Positions 15,862 through 23,470 of a stretch of 46,955 bases of DNA are shown here, piece by piece. Under the pieces are notes generated by a model. That model saw nothing but the letters and a program-made list of their open reading frames with translations. It was not told the origin of the DNA and did no database searches. The stretch is taken from positions 1 through 46,955 of the forward strand of contig JABIWD010000004.1 in assembly GCA_018701105.1 (NCBI GenBank), given 5' to 3'. The position numbers were made by a program, and so were the translations under genes. Position 1 is the first letter of the stretch; each line of letters starts with the position of its first letter. The DNA is from Candidatus Uhrbacteria bacterium. Lineage in GTDB: Bacteria > Patescibacteriota > Patescibacteriia > UBA9934 > UBA11717.

Positions 15862-15882
15862 AAATTGAAATTTGCCCAATTG
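15862..15882. repeat. Short dispersed repeat, copy 1
   Basis: AAATTGAAATTTGCC followed by CAATTG; 20 of 21 bases match the copy at 22513-22533. Both lie 40-70 bases upstream of a leaderless polysaccharide gene. Confidence 0.6.
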
Positions 15883-15922
15883 TTCATTTGTCATTCCCCT
15901 TCCTGAAACGTACACTGTCACC

Positions 15923-17359
15923 ATGTCACAGCTTAAGAGGATTGCCTCAAATACAATCGTACAGTTGATAGGCCGAGTAATCGGTACAGTTTTTGGCATC
16001 CTCACGATTGCTGTGCTTACAAGATCACTCGGTGCTGACGGTTACGGACAGTTCACGCTCGCGATTACTTTCCTCGCGATAGCAGGCGCCCTTGCAGACT
16101 TTGGATTTACGTTGACGACCACGCAGATGATCTCTGAGAAGGGCGCGGATGAAAGCAAGATCGTAAGCAACGCGTTTACACTCCGAATGATAACCGGTCT
16201 CACCTTCTTCACGCTTGCCGTGATCGTGAGCATCTTCATGCCGTACGACGCGATCGTAAAGCTCACCATAATCGTCGGATCGTTCTCCTACTTCTTCATG
16301 ACGAGTTCGCAGATGTTGATTGGCGTCTACCAAAAACACATGGCCATGTGGCGACCAGCGTTAGCAGAAGCCGTGAGTCGTGGACTGATCTTCATCATCA
16401 TTATCATCCTCGCAGGGGTTGCGCCTACGGTTCCCAACATGATGGGAGCGTTCGTAGTTGGAAACTTGCTCCTACTGATCATGAACGTTGGCTTCGCGCA
16501 AAAATACGCACCAGTTAAGCTCGCGTGGGACGGCAAGATCATCAAAGCGTACATCTCACGGTCATGGCCAATCGCAATCTCGATCTTCTTTAACCTTCTT
16601 TACCTTAAAGGCGACATCATCTTCCTTTCTTTCTATCGCGACACTGCAGAGATCGGACTTTACGGTGCGGCTTACAAAGTGCTCGACGTAGTGAGTGTGA
16701 TTCCGACGATGTTCATGGGGTTGATATTGCCGTTGCTCGTTCGCGAGTGGTCAGCGCGTTCAACCAAGAAAGTTCACGAGCTCCTACAACAAGCGCTCGA
16801 CTTCTTTGGACTCATGGGATTCCCAATGCTCGGCGGAACTCTCATCCTCGCAACACCAATCATGACGCTTATCGCCGGTGCCGAGTTCGAAGGCTCTGGT
16901 GAGTACCTGCAAATCCTCATGATCGCAAACACAGTCGTCTTCTTTGGCGTCCTCTTCGGTCACGCGATCGTCGGTATCAACAAACAAAAGTTCATCCTCC
17001 CTGCGTACATCATCACTGCGATTGTAACGACGATCCTGTACTTGATTACGATCCCGCGCTTCGGTGCGCTCGGTGCTGCGTGGTCAACAGTTGCAGCCGA
17101 GATCCTGATCGCGCTCATGACGACTTCAACCGTGATGTACTTCACAAAGTTCCGACCGAGATTGCGAAACACCTTCGTATACCTCATTTCGACCGCTCTA
17201 ATGACAACATTGGTCTGGTTTGGAGCTCAGAACATTGAAATGACCGCCTTCAACCTCCTCGCCCTCATTGCAACGGCCGCAATCGTTTACGCGCTTGCCG
17301 TATTTGCCCTAGGTGGTGTAAAACGAGAGACAATAAGACTGATAACAGGAAAGTCATGA
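15923..17359 (+). CDS. Polysaccharide flippase, Wzx/MurJ-like (MATE/MVF superfamily)
   Basis: About fourteen hydrophobic helices in 478 residues, with the N-terminal signature SQLKRIASNTIVQLIGRVIG, then GADGYGQFTLAI and a later IGLYGAAYKVLDVVSVIP, typical of lipid-linked oligosaccharide flippases. It would move undecaprenyl- or lipid-linked glycans across the membrane. TACACT ends six bases before the ATG and there is no SD, so it is likely leaderless. Its TGA overlaps the start of the O-antigen-ligase-like gene (ATGA), forming a two-gene glycan export/polymerisation unit. Confidence 0.9.
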   Translation: MSQLKRIASNTIVQLIGRVIGTVFGILTIAVLTRSLGADGYGQFTLAITFLAIAGALADFGFTLTTTQMISEKGADESKIVSNAFTLRMITGLTFFTLAVIVSIFMPYDAIVKLTIIVGSFSYFFMTSSQMLIGVYQKHMAMWRPALAEAVSRGLIFIIIIILAGVAPTVPNMMGAFVVGNLLLLIMNVGFAQKYAPVKLAWDGKIIKAYISRSWPIAISIFFNLLYLKGDIIFLSFYRDTAEIGLYGAAYKVLDVVSVIPTMFMGLILPLLVREWSARSTKKVHELLQQALDFFGLMGFPMLGGTLILATPIMTLIAGAEFEGSGEYLQILMIANTVVFFGVLFGHAIVGINKQKFILPAYIITAIVTTILYLITIPRFGALGAAWSTVAAEILIALMTTSTVMYFTKFRPRLRNTFVYLISTALMTTLVWFGAQNIEMTAFNLLALIATAAIVYALAVFALGGVKRETIRLITGKS

Positions 17360-18729
17360 TCTGGTTGCTAACCGGAATATTATTGGCGATGTATTCGTAC
17401 ATCTGTTGGAGGTCCGTTCGTAACGGGCTTCTTGTTTTGATTGGGGCACTACCGCTCTACCTTATTAAGCTCAACTTCTTCTCGATACCGACCACCATGC
17501 TCGAGTTGATGATTGGCGTGGTATTTGTTTTCTGGGTAACTCGCGAGCTCGGAAACACCAGAAAACCCAGCACGTCATTGCGAGCGGCGGCGAAGCAACC
17601 TTTTCGTTTAAGTAGTGTTAGCAATAACAGGTTCGACCTAGCACTTCTCGGGACAGTCCTGCTCGTAATCGGCGCGATCCTAGGTCTATCGCAAACGAGT
17701 GATCTTGCAAGCTCACTAAACGCGATGAAGAGTTTCTTGATTGAGCCGATTCTCGTCGGGGCCATGATCTTCAGCGTGGAGTCGCGCAGCAAAAAAATAA
17801 AACTCAACGACTGGATGTTCGCACTCGCGGTACCGATGTCGATCTTGAGCCTCTACGCAATATTCCAATGGTTCACAGGCTTCGGGATTCCTGACGCATG
17901 GTTCCTAGAACGCCGCGTAACATCTTTCTTCCCCTACCCCAACGCGCTCGGCCACTTTGTAGCACCGATCGTAACGCTCATGATCGTCTGGTTCATGCAA
18001 CGCGGAGTCCGCAGACTCGGTGTACGCGACATCGTACTTCTCTCAACGATTCCACTCGGACTCATCGCACTCTTCCTGTCGCAAACCGAAGCAGCGTGGG
18101 TCGCGATCACGGCAACCGTCGTAATCGCCGGTATCGTAATCAACAAACATCGCAAAGCATGGATCGCTATTGCATTGCTCGGCGCGCTCTTTGCTGTCGC
18201 CGTACCGCAAGCTCGCCACAAGTTAATGCTCAACGACTGGTCCGGACAAACGCGAACCGCGCAGTGGGAAGAAACCGAAAACTTTTTATCAAACTCACAC
18301 CAAAACTTTTTCCTAGGCGCAGGTCCAAACAACTACCCAACCGCAATCGCGCCATATCACACACACGAACACCTCGAGATTTTCCAACAGCCCCACAACA
18401 TCTTTCTAAACATCTGGGTCGAGTACGGGTTACTCGGGCTCACAGGATTCCTTATCCTAACATCAGCAATTTTTAGCACGTCATTGCGAACGGGAGTGAA
18501 GCAACCTTTTCGTTTAAGCGATGTCGGCAATATCGGCAGCACGAGCAACCCAGCAACGCTAGCCATCACCGCAGCACTGCTCGAAATGAGCATCCATGGG
18601 CTCGTCGATGTTCCCTATTTCAAAAATGATCTCTCTGTGTTAATTTGGGCACTGGTGGCGTTAATGCTGCTTTCGAGTTACGATACTAATCAGTGTACAG
18701 AATCACCCACTTGCTTTACCGGGAGGTAA
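17356..18729 (+). CDS. O-antigen ligase/polymerase-like (Wzy/WaaL) membrane protein with two in-frame repeat insertions
   Basis: About ten to twelve hydrophobic helices and a large external loop holding the Wzy_C-type region (GAGPNNYPTAIAPYHTHEHL...QQPHNIFLNIWVEYG). It would polymerise or ligate glycans flipped by the preceding gene. Two nearly identical 19-residue stretches, STSLRAAAKQPFRLSSVSN (near residue 72) and STSLRTGVKQPFRLSDVGN (near residue 374), come from a 58-bp palindromic DNA repeat inserted twice in the same frame. Both lie in predicted loops. The promoter and SD of the following cassette lie within its last codons, and its stop overlaps that SD, so its C-terminus may have been altered by insertion. 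Confidence 0.82.
   Translation: MIWLLTGILLAMYSYICWRSVRNGLLVLIGALPLYLIKLNFFSIPTTMLELMIGVVFVFWVTRELGNTRKPSTSLRAAAKQPFRLSSVSNNRFDLALLGTVLLVIGAILGLSQTSDLASSLNAMKSFLIEPILVGAMIFSVESRSKKIKLNDWMFALAVPMSILSLYAIFQWFTGFGIPDAWFLERRVTSFFPYPNALGHFVAPIVTLMIVWFMQRGVRRLGVRDIVLLSTIPLGLIALFLSQTEAAWVAITATVVIAGIVINKHRKAWIAIALLGALFAVAVPQARHKLMLNDWSGQTRTAQWEETENFLSNSHQNFFLGAGPNNYPTAIAPYHTHEHLEIFQQPHNIFLNIWVEYGLLGLTGFLILTSAIFSTSLRTGVKQPFRLSDVGNIGSTSNPATLAITAALLEMSIHGLVDVPYFKNDLSVLIWALVALMLLSSYDTNQCTESPTCFTGR
17569..17626. repeat. REP-like palindromic repeat, copy 1, in frame within a gene
   Basis: Starts AGCACGTCATTGCGA and contains GAAGCAACCTTTTCG; GTTATTGC-type arms face GCAAT. It matches copy 2 at 49 of 58 positions and resembles the widespread TCATTGCGAG...GAAGCAA family of bacterial intergenic repeats. 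Confidence 0.85.
18475..18532. repeat. REP-like palindromic repeat, copy 2, in frame within the same gene
   Basis: Same length, orientation and reading frame as copy 1. Differences cluster in two eight-base blocks, outside the conserved 15-mer, 21-mer and 6-mer. Confidence 0.85.
18661..18689 (+). promoter_or_regulatory. Candidate promoter of the 107-aa orphan gene, inside the upstream gene
   Basis: TTAATG, 17 bases, TACTAA. The -35 is weak; the position relative to the SD fits the other cassettes. Confidence 0.4.
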
Positions 18730-18731
18730 AC

Positions 18732-19055
18732 ATGCGTCTAAGTGAATATCTTCGTGGTATGAACCAAGCTGGCCGAATCCCATACGGCCGACTTGCGAAT
18801 CGTGAAGTCGATGAAGGTCTTCTTCGCGTCACGATCGCGATCCTTCGCAAGATCGTTCGTGAGCAAGGAGAGATGATCAGCCGTTCGCCGAGACTCTGTG
18901 CCGCAGCAATCAGCTGGGCCCAGAAGTGCTACTCGTGTGACTGCGCGTCGAACCTCAGGATCACGCTGCCCACTACGGCAGAAGAGCTGCAGCACACCGG
19001 TGCACAGGACATGCTCCTGGACGTCGCCCTCGACCTGGAGGCGCTCTACAACTAA
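18732..19055 (+). CDS. Orphan soluble protein, 107 aa
   Basis: A mostly helical small protein starting MRLSEYLRGMNQAGRIPYGR, with a long amphipathic helix (LLRVTIAILRKIVREQGEMI), an Ala/Cys-rich middle (CAAAISWAQKCYSCDC) and an acidic Leu-rich end (MLLDVALDLEAL). Four cysteines fall within the middle 30 residues; a metal site is possible but not shown. GGGAGGT four bases before the ATG sets the start. The SD overlaps the stop of the preceding gene, and a private terminator follows. GC-rich codons; SD-led cassette class. No family recognised. Confidence 0.68.
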   Translation: MRLSEYLRGMNQAGRIPYGRLANREVDEGLLRVTIAILRKIVREQGEMISRSPRLCAAAISWAQKCYSCDCASNLRITLPTTAEELQHTGAQDMLLDVALDLEALYN

Positions 19056-19056
19056 A

Positions 19057-19087
19057 AACACCGCGGGCTCGCGGTGCGTTTTTTTTA
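19057..19087 (+). terminator. Terminator of the 107-aa orphan gene
   Basis: CACCGCG-GGCT-CGCGGTG stem followed by CGTTTTTTTT; its tail reaches the stop codon of the convergent cca gene. Confidence 0.85.
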
Positions 19088-20539
19088 TTTAAGTTGGTCG
19101 ATCATGTGTTCAATCTTCTCAATGTGCATCACGTTCGGTTTGTCTATCAATCGCGTAATAATATCGTCACGACTCAGCCCATGCTCGTCATGCAGCTCGT
19201 TCGCCGCTCTGATAATGAGACCAAAATGTGGTCCCGGTTTAAATCCCATCTTAATCAGCTCCCGACCGCTGATAACGTCCTGCGGCGGCGCCCTGTCGAT
19301 CCCAAGATCTCGCGCGCGATCCAAAAACCACTCAGTCGCATCCGTGTTCTTGCCGACAAACCCTTCTGGGAACGGTCCGCGCCCCTTTGTGTCCGCCTCT
19401 GCGACCCATGTGAGCATCTCAATATTGGACGGCTTCAGTTTTCGTGCCAAGTTTCTAAATCCCCCATCGCTAAACGCTTCGTCCGTGTCTCGTTTCTTCC
19501 AACATGGATACGGATACATGTGAAACTTCACCAAAGGCTTCACTGAATCGACAAATTTATCTAATCCCATCGCACCCAACATAGATTTCACACGCAAACA
19601 ACCAGCTGCCGGATGCCCAGGTGACCTAATGCGGCCCTCGACGGTCTTAGTAGTCTCCGGCTTTCCGCAATCATGACAAAATCCTCCAAGAACGAGCGTA
19701 AGCCGCGCATCATCGTCGAGCTCCTCGCGCTCCGCTATCAATACCGCCTCATCAGTCACCCACATCGTATGAGCCCAGACCGAACCCTCCGGATGCCACT
19801 CAAATTCCTGCTTAGTGTCTACCATATCCTGCACCAACGGCATGTCTTCCGCAAAAACTCCGATGCGGTAAGCAAGGTCGAGCCCGATCGATGGCTTTTG
19901 TGCTTTCAAAAATAGTTTACGCCACTCCGTTCGCTTACGATCGATTGAAAGCTCATGCAATTGAGAGCTCATCGACTTCATCAAAGCCTCGGTAGTCTCG
20001 TCAACGGTGAGCTCGAGCCTCCCCGCCAGCTGAACTCCACGCAAGACGCGCAAGGGATCCTCGCCAAAAGTTTGCTTGTCTACGATCCTAAGTAACCTCT
20101 TGTCGAGATCGACACGTCCACCGTAAGGATCATGGACTGTCCCATCGAGCATATCCTCCAACATCGCATTGATCGTAAAGTCCCGACGCCTCAAAGCATC
20201 CTCAATGCTCATATTCGGATCAACGTTCACATCAAACCCCTTATGCCCCGCCCCAATCTTAGAATCCTTCCGCGGTAACGAGATATCTACATCCATGTCT
20301 TCCACATGTGTATGCAGAACACCAAATGCGGTCCCCATTTCCTTCACTTCCTTAAAATGGGATTCAACAATAACCTTAAGGGCCTTCGCTTCCACGCCAT
20401 GTACCTCAATATCAATATCTTTTGCTTCGATCTCAAGAATCCGATCCCGAACAGTCCCGCCAACAAAATAAGCGCGACCTTTATTAAGCCACACAGTCTC
20501 AGCGAATGCTTTGAGTTGTGATTCGATAGCAGTGTTCAT
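19085..20539 (-). CDS. cca: CCA-adding tRNA nucleotidyltransferase with HD domain
   Basis: Class II nucleotidyltransferase that builds or repairs tRNA CCA ends. Residues 18-45 give the signature YFVGGTVRD and the catalytic DIDIEV pair; RRRDFTINAM and FGEDPLRVLRGVQLAG are the neck motifs. The C-terminal half contains an HD-type phosphohydrolase (WAHTMWVTDE, GGFCHDCGKP). At 484 aa it is a normal length for the HD-containing form. TACAAT ends six bases before the ATG, without SD. The ordinary tRNAs here already encode CCA, so repair is its likelier task; tRNA-like unit A is an exception. Confidence 0.93.
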   Translation of the reverse strand: MNTAIESQLKAFAETVWLNKGRAYFVGGTVRDRILEIEAKDIDIEVHGVEAKALKVIVESHFKEVKEMGTAFGVLHTHVEDMDVDISLPRKDSKIGAGHKGFDVNVDPNMSIEDALRRRDFTINAMLEDMLDGTVHDPYGGRVDLDKRLLRIVDKQTFGEDPLRVLRGVQLAGRLELTVDETTEALMKSMSSQLHELSIDRKRTEWRKLFLKAQKPSIGLDLAYRIGVFAEDMPLVQDMVDTKQEFEWHPEGSVWAHTMWVTDEAVLIAEREELDDDARLTLVLGGFCHDCGKPETTKTVEGRIRSPGHPAAGCLRVKSMLGAMGLDKFVDSVKPLVKFHMYPYPCWKKRDTDEAFSDGGFRNLARKLKPSNIEMLTWVAEADTKGRGPFPEGFVGKNTDATEWFLDRARDLGIDRAPPQDVISGRELIKMGFKPGPHFGLIIRAANELHDEHGLSRDDIITRLIDKPNVMHIEKIEHMIDQLK

Positions 20540-20575
20540 GTCAGTATTGTAGCAAAGTTTACACCGTGTGTACGA

Positions 20576-20604
20576 TTGACACCTACGTAATAAAGTGTTA
20601 CGTT
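20576..20604 (+). promoter_or_regulatory. Promoter of the 177-aa orphan gene
   Basis: TTGACA, 17 bases, TACGTT. Confidence 0.65.
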
Positions 20605-20664
20605 GCAAATCAACGATAGGTTACTCCACAGGACTCATTCTTGTGTAGGAAAGTAGGGGAAGAC

Positions 20665-21198
20665 ATGGACATCAGCAGATTCTTGGACGAATACGGCGAC
20701 GAGCTGATCGAGCTGGACGAGCTGTCGGAGCCAACTGACGGATACAGCAACTCCGAGACGCTCTTCTACACGGACACCTTCCAGCCACTCAACATGGTGG
20801 CGGATGCGATCGGGCAGCACGTGGTTGAAATGCACGACTTCGGGATCAGAGGGATCAAGTGGCTCGGCGCGGTCGTCCACGGCAAGATGTACGAGGAGTC
20901 GCGTTCTGCGAAGTTCCCGGTGACTCACCTTGGAGAGGTGGTCGGAGGCACATGGGAGCGAATTCGCAAGATCCGTGTCCGTGCGATCGGAGAGCATGTG
21001 CAACTCGGCCAGTTCAAAGCGGTCGCAGAATGCAAGCTTTTCCAGCATCCAGACGAAGGCTACGGCTGGGAGGCCGGCACGGTGAAGTTGACTTGGGTTC
21101 GCGAGGACAACAAGGAGGTGCTTCATCAAGGGGTCTTCCGGTTCACGCACAAGATCGTGGACAAGAAAATCCAGACCACCGTCAGTCTCGAGAAGTAA
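20665..21198 (+). CDS. Orphan soluble protein, 177 aa
   Basis: An acidic start (MDISRFLDEYGDELIELDEL) is followed by an alternating beta-like body (IRGIKWLGAVVHGKMYEE; GTWERIRKIRVRAIGEHVQL; AGTVKLTWVREDNKEV; GVFRFTHKIVDKKIQTTVSL). No signal peptide or membrane helix. The pattern suggests a compact beta sandwich or barrel, with no family recognised. GGGGAAG five bases before the ATG sets the start; a TTG-initiated extension upstream is rejected. Own promoter and terminator; GC-rich; SD-led cassette class. Confidence 0.7.
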   Translation: MDISRFLDEYGDELIELDELSEPTDGYSNSETLFYTDTFQPLNMVADAIGQHVVEMHDFGIRGIKWLGAVVHGKMYEESRSAKFPVTHLGEVVGGTWERIRKIRVRAIGEHVQLGQFKAVAECKLFQHPDEGYGWEAGTVKLTWVREDNKEVLHQGVFRFTHKIVDKKIQTTVSLEK

Positions 21199-21209
21199 CG
21201 GACGACTCC

Positions 21210-21257
21210 GTCCTCACGCAGCGAGCCCTCTGGGTTCCTCGTGAGGACGTTTTTTTT
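21210..21257 (+). terminator. Terminator of the 177-aa orphan gene
   Basis: GTCCTCACG/CGTGAGGAC nine-bp stem enclosing a second GAGCCC/GGGTTC hairpin, then a long T-run. Confidence 0.9.
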
Positions 21258-21262
21258 ATAAA

Positions 21263-21327
21263 GCAAAAGCCGCGACCCCGAAGGTCCGCAGCCTGCTCCT
21301 TTCGGATGGCTGTGGCCGGGTCGCGGC
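21263..21327 (-). terminator. Terminator of the 140-aa orphan gene
   Basis: GCCGCGACCC/GGGTCGCGGC stem on the minus strand followed by TTTTGCTTT. Confidence 0.8.
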
Positions 21328-21332
21328 GGGGT

Positions 21333-21755
21333 CTAGGCGGGCCAGACGACGTCGAGCTTGTCCTCTTCCCTGAGGAGCGTCTCCATGTCCTCGAGCTCGT
21401 ACAGCGAGACGAGACGGATGTACTCGTCGGTGTCGTACTCGGGCTCCTCGGGGTTCAGCAGGACGATCGCCAGGTAGCTGGTGACCGTCTTGCGGAGATC
21501 GCCACCGATCGTCCACTCGTTGAGGGTGTCGCTCTCGTCCAGAGCTGCGAGGACCGCCACGTCGCCGTGACTGTCCGCCTCGAAGGTGAACGTGCTCAGG
21601 AGTCCGGTGAAGCTCCCGGTCAAACCGGTGAGGTCTCCCCAGACGGAGCTCGCGTTGCCGGAGACGCCAGAGGCGTCTCCGTAGGTGTCGGTGTCGGGGG
21701 CGTTGACGTTCGTCAGGCCCTCAGCTTTGATCAAATCAGGATGGTGTTGAGGCAT
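21333..21755 (-). CDS. Orphan acidic protein with Gly/Asp/Ser repeat segment, 140 aa
   Basis: Residues 18-50 form a short periodic tract (GDASGVSGNASSVWGDLTGL, then TGSFTGLLSTFTF) of the G-D-x-S/T-G-L kind seen in narrow beta-solenoids, followed by an acidic helical region (LNPEEPEYDTDEYIRLVSLY; DMETLLREEDKLDV). No signal peptide. The start MPQHHPDL is set by a GGAGAG SD lying directly upstream with a short gap; this spacing is tighter than in the other cassettes. Promoter TTGACA-17-TATAAG and a private terminator surround it. No family recognised. Confidence 0.66.
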   Translation of the reverse strand: MPQHHPDLIKAEGLTNVNAPDTDTYGDASGVSGNASSVWGDLTGLTGSFTGLLSTFTFEADSHGDVAVLAALDESDTLNEWTIGGDLRKTVTSYLAIVLLNPEEPEYDTDEYIRLVSLYELEDMETLLREEDKLDVVWPA

Positions 21756-21805
21756 CACTCTCCGTTGCTTACATACCGGTCCATCCGGTAGCAATTTGCC
21801 CAGTT

Positions 21806-21834
21806 CTTATACCAGAAATATGGCAGTTTGTCAA
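21806..21834 (-). promoter_or_regulatory. Promoter of the 140-aa orphan gene
   Basis: Minus strand TTGACA, 17 bases, TATAAG; the best consensus match among the cassette promoters. Confidence 0.75.
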
Positions 21835-21851
21835 GCCTGCCAACACAATGA

Positions 21852-22112
21852 CTACGACCCTATCTCAAGGTAGTTTTTCATCTGCTTTTTTAAAAATCTC
21901 CAGCCAGAACCACTTTTTAAAAACCTTTCTCTCCCTAGCGCGTCTCGTTTATCAAGGTATGCCTCGAAATATATCAGCCTCCACGGCCCCTTCCTTGAGG
22001 TTGAGTTGTTACCATTTTGATTGTGCTTCTTGAGCCTTGAGTACGGGTCCATCGAATATCCAATATACCAACTACCAGACGACTCACTTTGTATGACATA
22101 AACGTAAAACAT
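21852..22112 (-). CDS. GIY-YIG-domain nuclease-like protein, 86 aa
   Basis: Single-domain protein of the UPF0213/YhbQ type: FYVYVIQSESSGSWYIGYS gives the paired beta strands with the GIY-YIG tyrosines, followed by DPYSRLKKHNQNG (Arg and His positions), a KGPWRLIYFEAY strand and DALGRERFLKSGSG with the catalytic-type Glu. The whole domain is present. Members are proposed structure-selective endonucleases; cellular role is open. TAAAAT ends six bases before the ATG and there is no SD, so it is probably leaderless. Confidence 0.9.
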   Translation of the reverse strand: MFYVYVIQSESSGSWYIGYSMDPYSRLKKHNQNGNNSTSRKGPWRLIYFEAYLDKRDALGRERFLKSGSGWRFLKKQMKNYLEIGS

Positions 22113-22166
22113 GTCTACATTTTATCAGACCCCAAAAAACCCATAATCGCAGCGTGTCAAGGGCTG

Positions 22167-22286
22167 TGCCACGTGAACGACTAACGATTGCTAAAATGCC
22201 ACGTAAAATCAACTCTCTGACTGGCGTGCCACGTGAACAGCTGCGTTCACTTGAACTGCCACGTAAAATCAACTCTGGAACTGTTG
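22167..22286. repeat. Iteron-like array, TGCCACGT every 30 bp
   Basis: TGCCACGT occurs at 22167, 22197, 22227 and 22257, exactly 30 bp apart. The copies alternate between two longer forms, TGCCACGTGAAC and TGCCACGTAAAATCAACTCT, so the array is two 60-bp units. GTGAAC-AGCTGC-GTTCAC is an added inverted repeat in unit two. The same core, as GCCACGTAAAA, forms the 3' end and terminator of the adjacent tRNA-Ser in the opposite direction. Confidence 0.8.
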
Positions 22287-22301
22287 GTTGATCACGTGGC
22301 T

Positions 22302-22336
22302 ACGTAAAAACAGCAGACTAGCTGCTGTTTTTACGT
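22302..22336 (-). terminator. Terminator of tRNA-Ser
   Basis: Perfect 15-bp stem ACGTAAAAACAGCAG/CTGCTGTTTTTACGT around a five-base loop, starting within the CCA end of the tRNA. Confidence 0.75.
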
Positions 22337-22427
22337 GGCGGAGAGGAAGGGATTCGAACCCCCGGAACCACTTGCGTAGCTCACTTGATTTCGAGTCAAG
22401 CCCATTCGACCACTCTGGCACCTCTCC
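22336..22427 (-). tRNA. tRNA-Ser (CGA), CCA encoded
   Basis: Acceptor GGAGAGG/CCTCTCC, anticodon arm CTTGA-CTCGAAA-TCAAG, long variable arm, T arm with GGTTCGAATC-type loop, discriminator G and encoded CCA. The long variable arm and G73 fit serine. Confidence 0.95.
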
Positions 22428-22440
22428 GTGAGGCGTGAGG

Positions 22441-22469
22441 AATGTATCACGAACAATCGTTTGCATCAA
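22441..22469 (-). promoter_or_regulatory. Promoter of tRNA-Ser
   Basis: Minus strand TTGATG, 17 bases, TACATT. Confidence 0.55.
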
Positions 22470-22512
22470 CCCGGGCTCGACTCAAACATGCTTCAAAATA
22501 TGATCCATCCTC

Positions 22513-22533
22513 AAATTGAAATTTGCCGAATTG
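22513..22533. repeat. Short dispersed repeat, copy 2
   Basis: AAATTGAAATTTGCC then GAATTG, followed by a partial second unit GCCCAATTGAAATTA; matches 15862-15882 at 20 of 21 bases. It lies upstream of galU. Confidence 0.6.
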
Positions 22534-22599
22534 CCCAATTGAAATTATGTATTTTACTATTTGGGCCTACTTCCCTTTATTGGTATACTGCCTTCATAT

Positions 22600-23469
22600 A
22601 TGAAGAAATCTAATCGATCCATCACAAAGGCGATCATTCCTGTTGCTGGCATAGGAACTCGCTTCTTACCTGCTACAAAAGCCCAGCCAAAAGAAATGCT
22701 ACCTATTGTCGACAAGCCTGTCATTCAGTACATCGTCGAAGATATGGTGTCGGCTGGTATCAAAGACATCATCTTTGTTACTTCAATGGGAAAACGAGCG
22801 TTAGAAGATCACTTCGATCGCAACTTTGAGCTCGAGTACAGACTCGCGCAGAAAGGAAAGAAACAAGAGCTAAAAGAAATCACAAAAATAGGAAAGCTCG
22901 CGAACTTTGCCTTCGTTCGACAAGACAAACCACTCGGAGACGGGCACGCAATCCTATCGGCGCTACCATTTGTCGATGACGACGAGGATGTGATGATCAT
23001 GTTTGGAGACGACCTTGCAGTCGGACTCGCAAGTGACCTTATTGAGACTTTCGAGAAACACAAAGAGCCTGTACTCGGTGTACTCGAAGTTCCTAAGGAT
23101 CAAACACATCGCTATGGAATTATCGGTGGAGAGAAAATCAGCAAAAAACTGTGGCGTGCGAACTCTTGGATCGAAAAACCAAAGAGTAACCCACCTTCAA
23201 ACCTCGCCTGGCAAGGAAGTGCAATCCTGAGTCACACACTTCTAAAAAGACTCAAGAAAACTAAGCCTGCGAAAGATGGAGAGATTAGACTTGCTGGCAT
23301 GTATGAGGAGTATTTCAATGAAGGAGGAACACTGAATGCTCACATTATCGACAACGTTCGCTTTGACTGTGGAAATAAGCTTGAATACCTCAAGGCAAAC
23401 ATCTACTTTGGCATGCAACGACCGGAGTTCAAGGACGAGATCAAAAAATACATCAAAAAACTGAAGTAA
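22600..23469 (+). CDS. galU: UTP--glucose-1-phosphate uridylyltransferase
   Basis: Makes UDP-glucose from UTP and glucose-1-phosphate, the precursor for envelope glycans. The nucleotide-binding signature is AIIPVAGIGTRFLPATKAQP with KEMLPIVDKPVIQYIV; later come FVRQDKPLGDGHAIL, MIMFGDDLA (metal-binding Asp) and WIEKPKS. 289 residues is the standard length. TATACT ends ten bases before the ATG; no SD. It is followed two bases after its stop by the solute-binding lipoprotein (TAATATG), an unusual operon partner. Confidence 0.95.
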   Translation: MKKSNRSITKAIIPVAGIGTRFLPATKAQPKEMLPIVDKPVIQYIVEDMVSAGIKDIIFVTSMGKRALEDHFDRNFELEYRLAQKGKKQELKEITKIGKLANFAFVRQDKPLGDGHAILSALPFVDDDEDVMIMFGDDLAVGLASDLIETFEKHKEPVLGVLEVPKDQTHRYGIIGGEKISKKLWRANSWIEKPKSNPPSNLAWQGSAILSHTLLKRLKKTKPAKDGEIRLAGMYEEYFNEGGTLNAHIIDNVRFDCGNKLEYLKANIYFGMQRPEFKDEIKKYIKKLK

Positions 23470-23470
23470 T

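Noticed and set aside
18693..18731. Longer N-terminus for the 107-aa orphan protein
   Set aside because: The GGGAGGT SD points to the ATG at 18732; the extension overlaps the SD and the end of the upstream gene.
22084..22272. Minus-strand open frame across the repeat array (Arg/Ser/Gly-rich)
   Set aside because: It is produced by the repeats, has no SD or promoter of its own and overlaps the GIY-YIG promoter.
22167..22286. CRISPR array
   Set aside because: The repeated core is only 8-20 bases, repeats alternate in form, intervals are too short for spacers and there are no cas genes.
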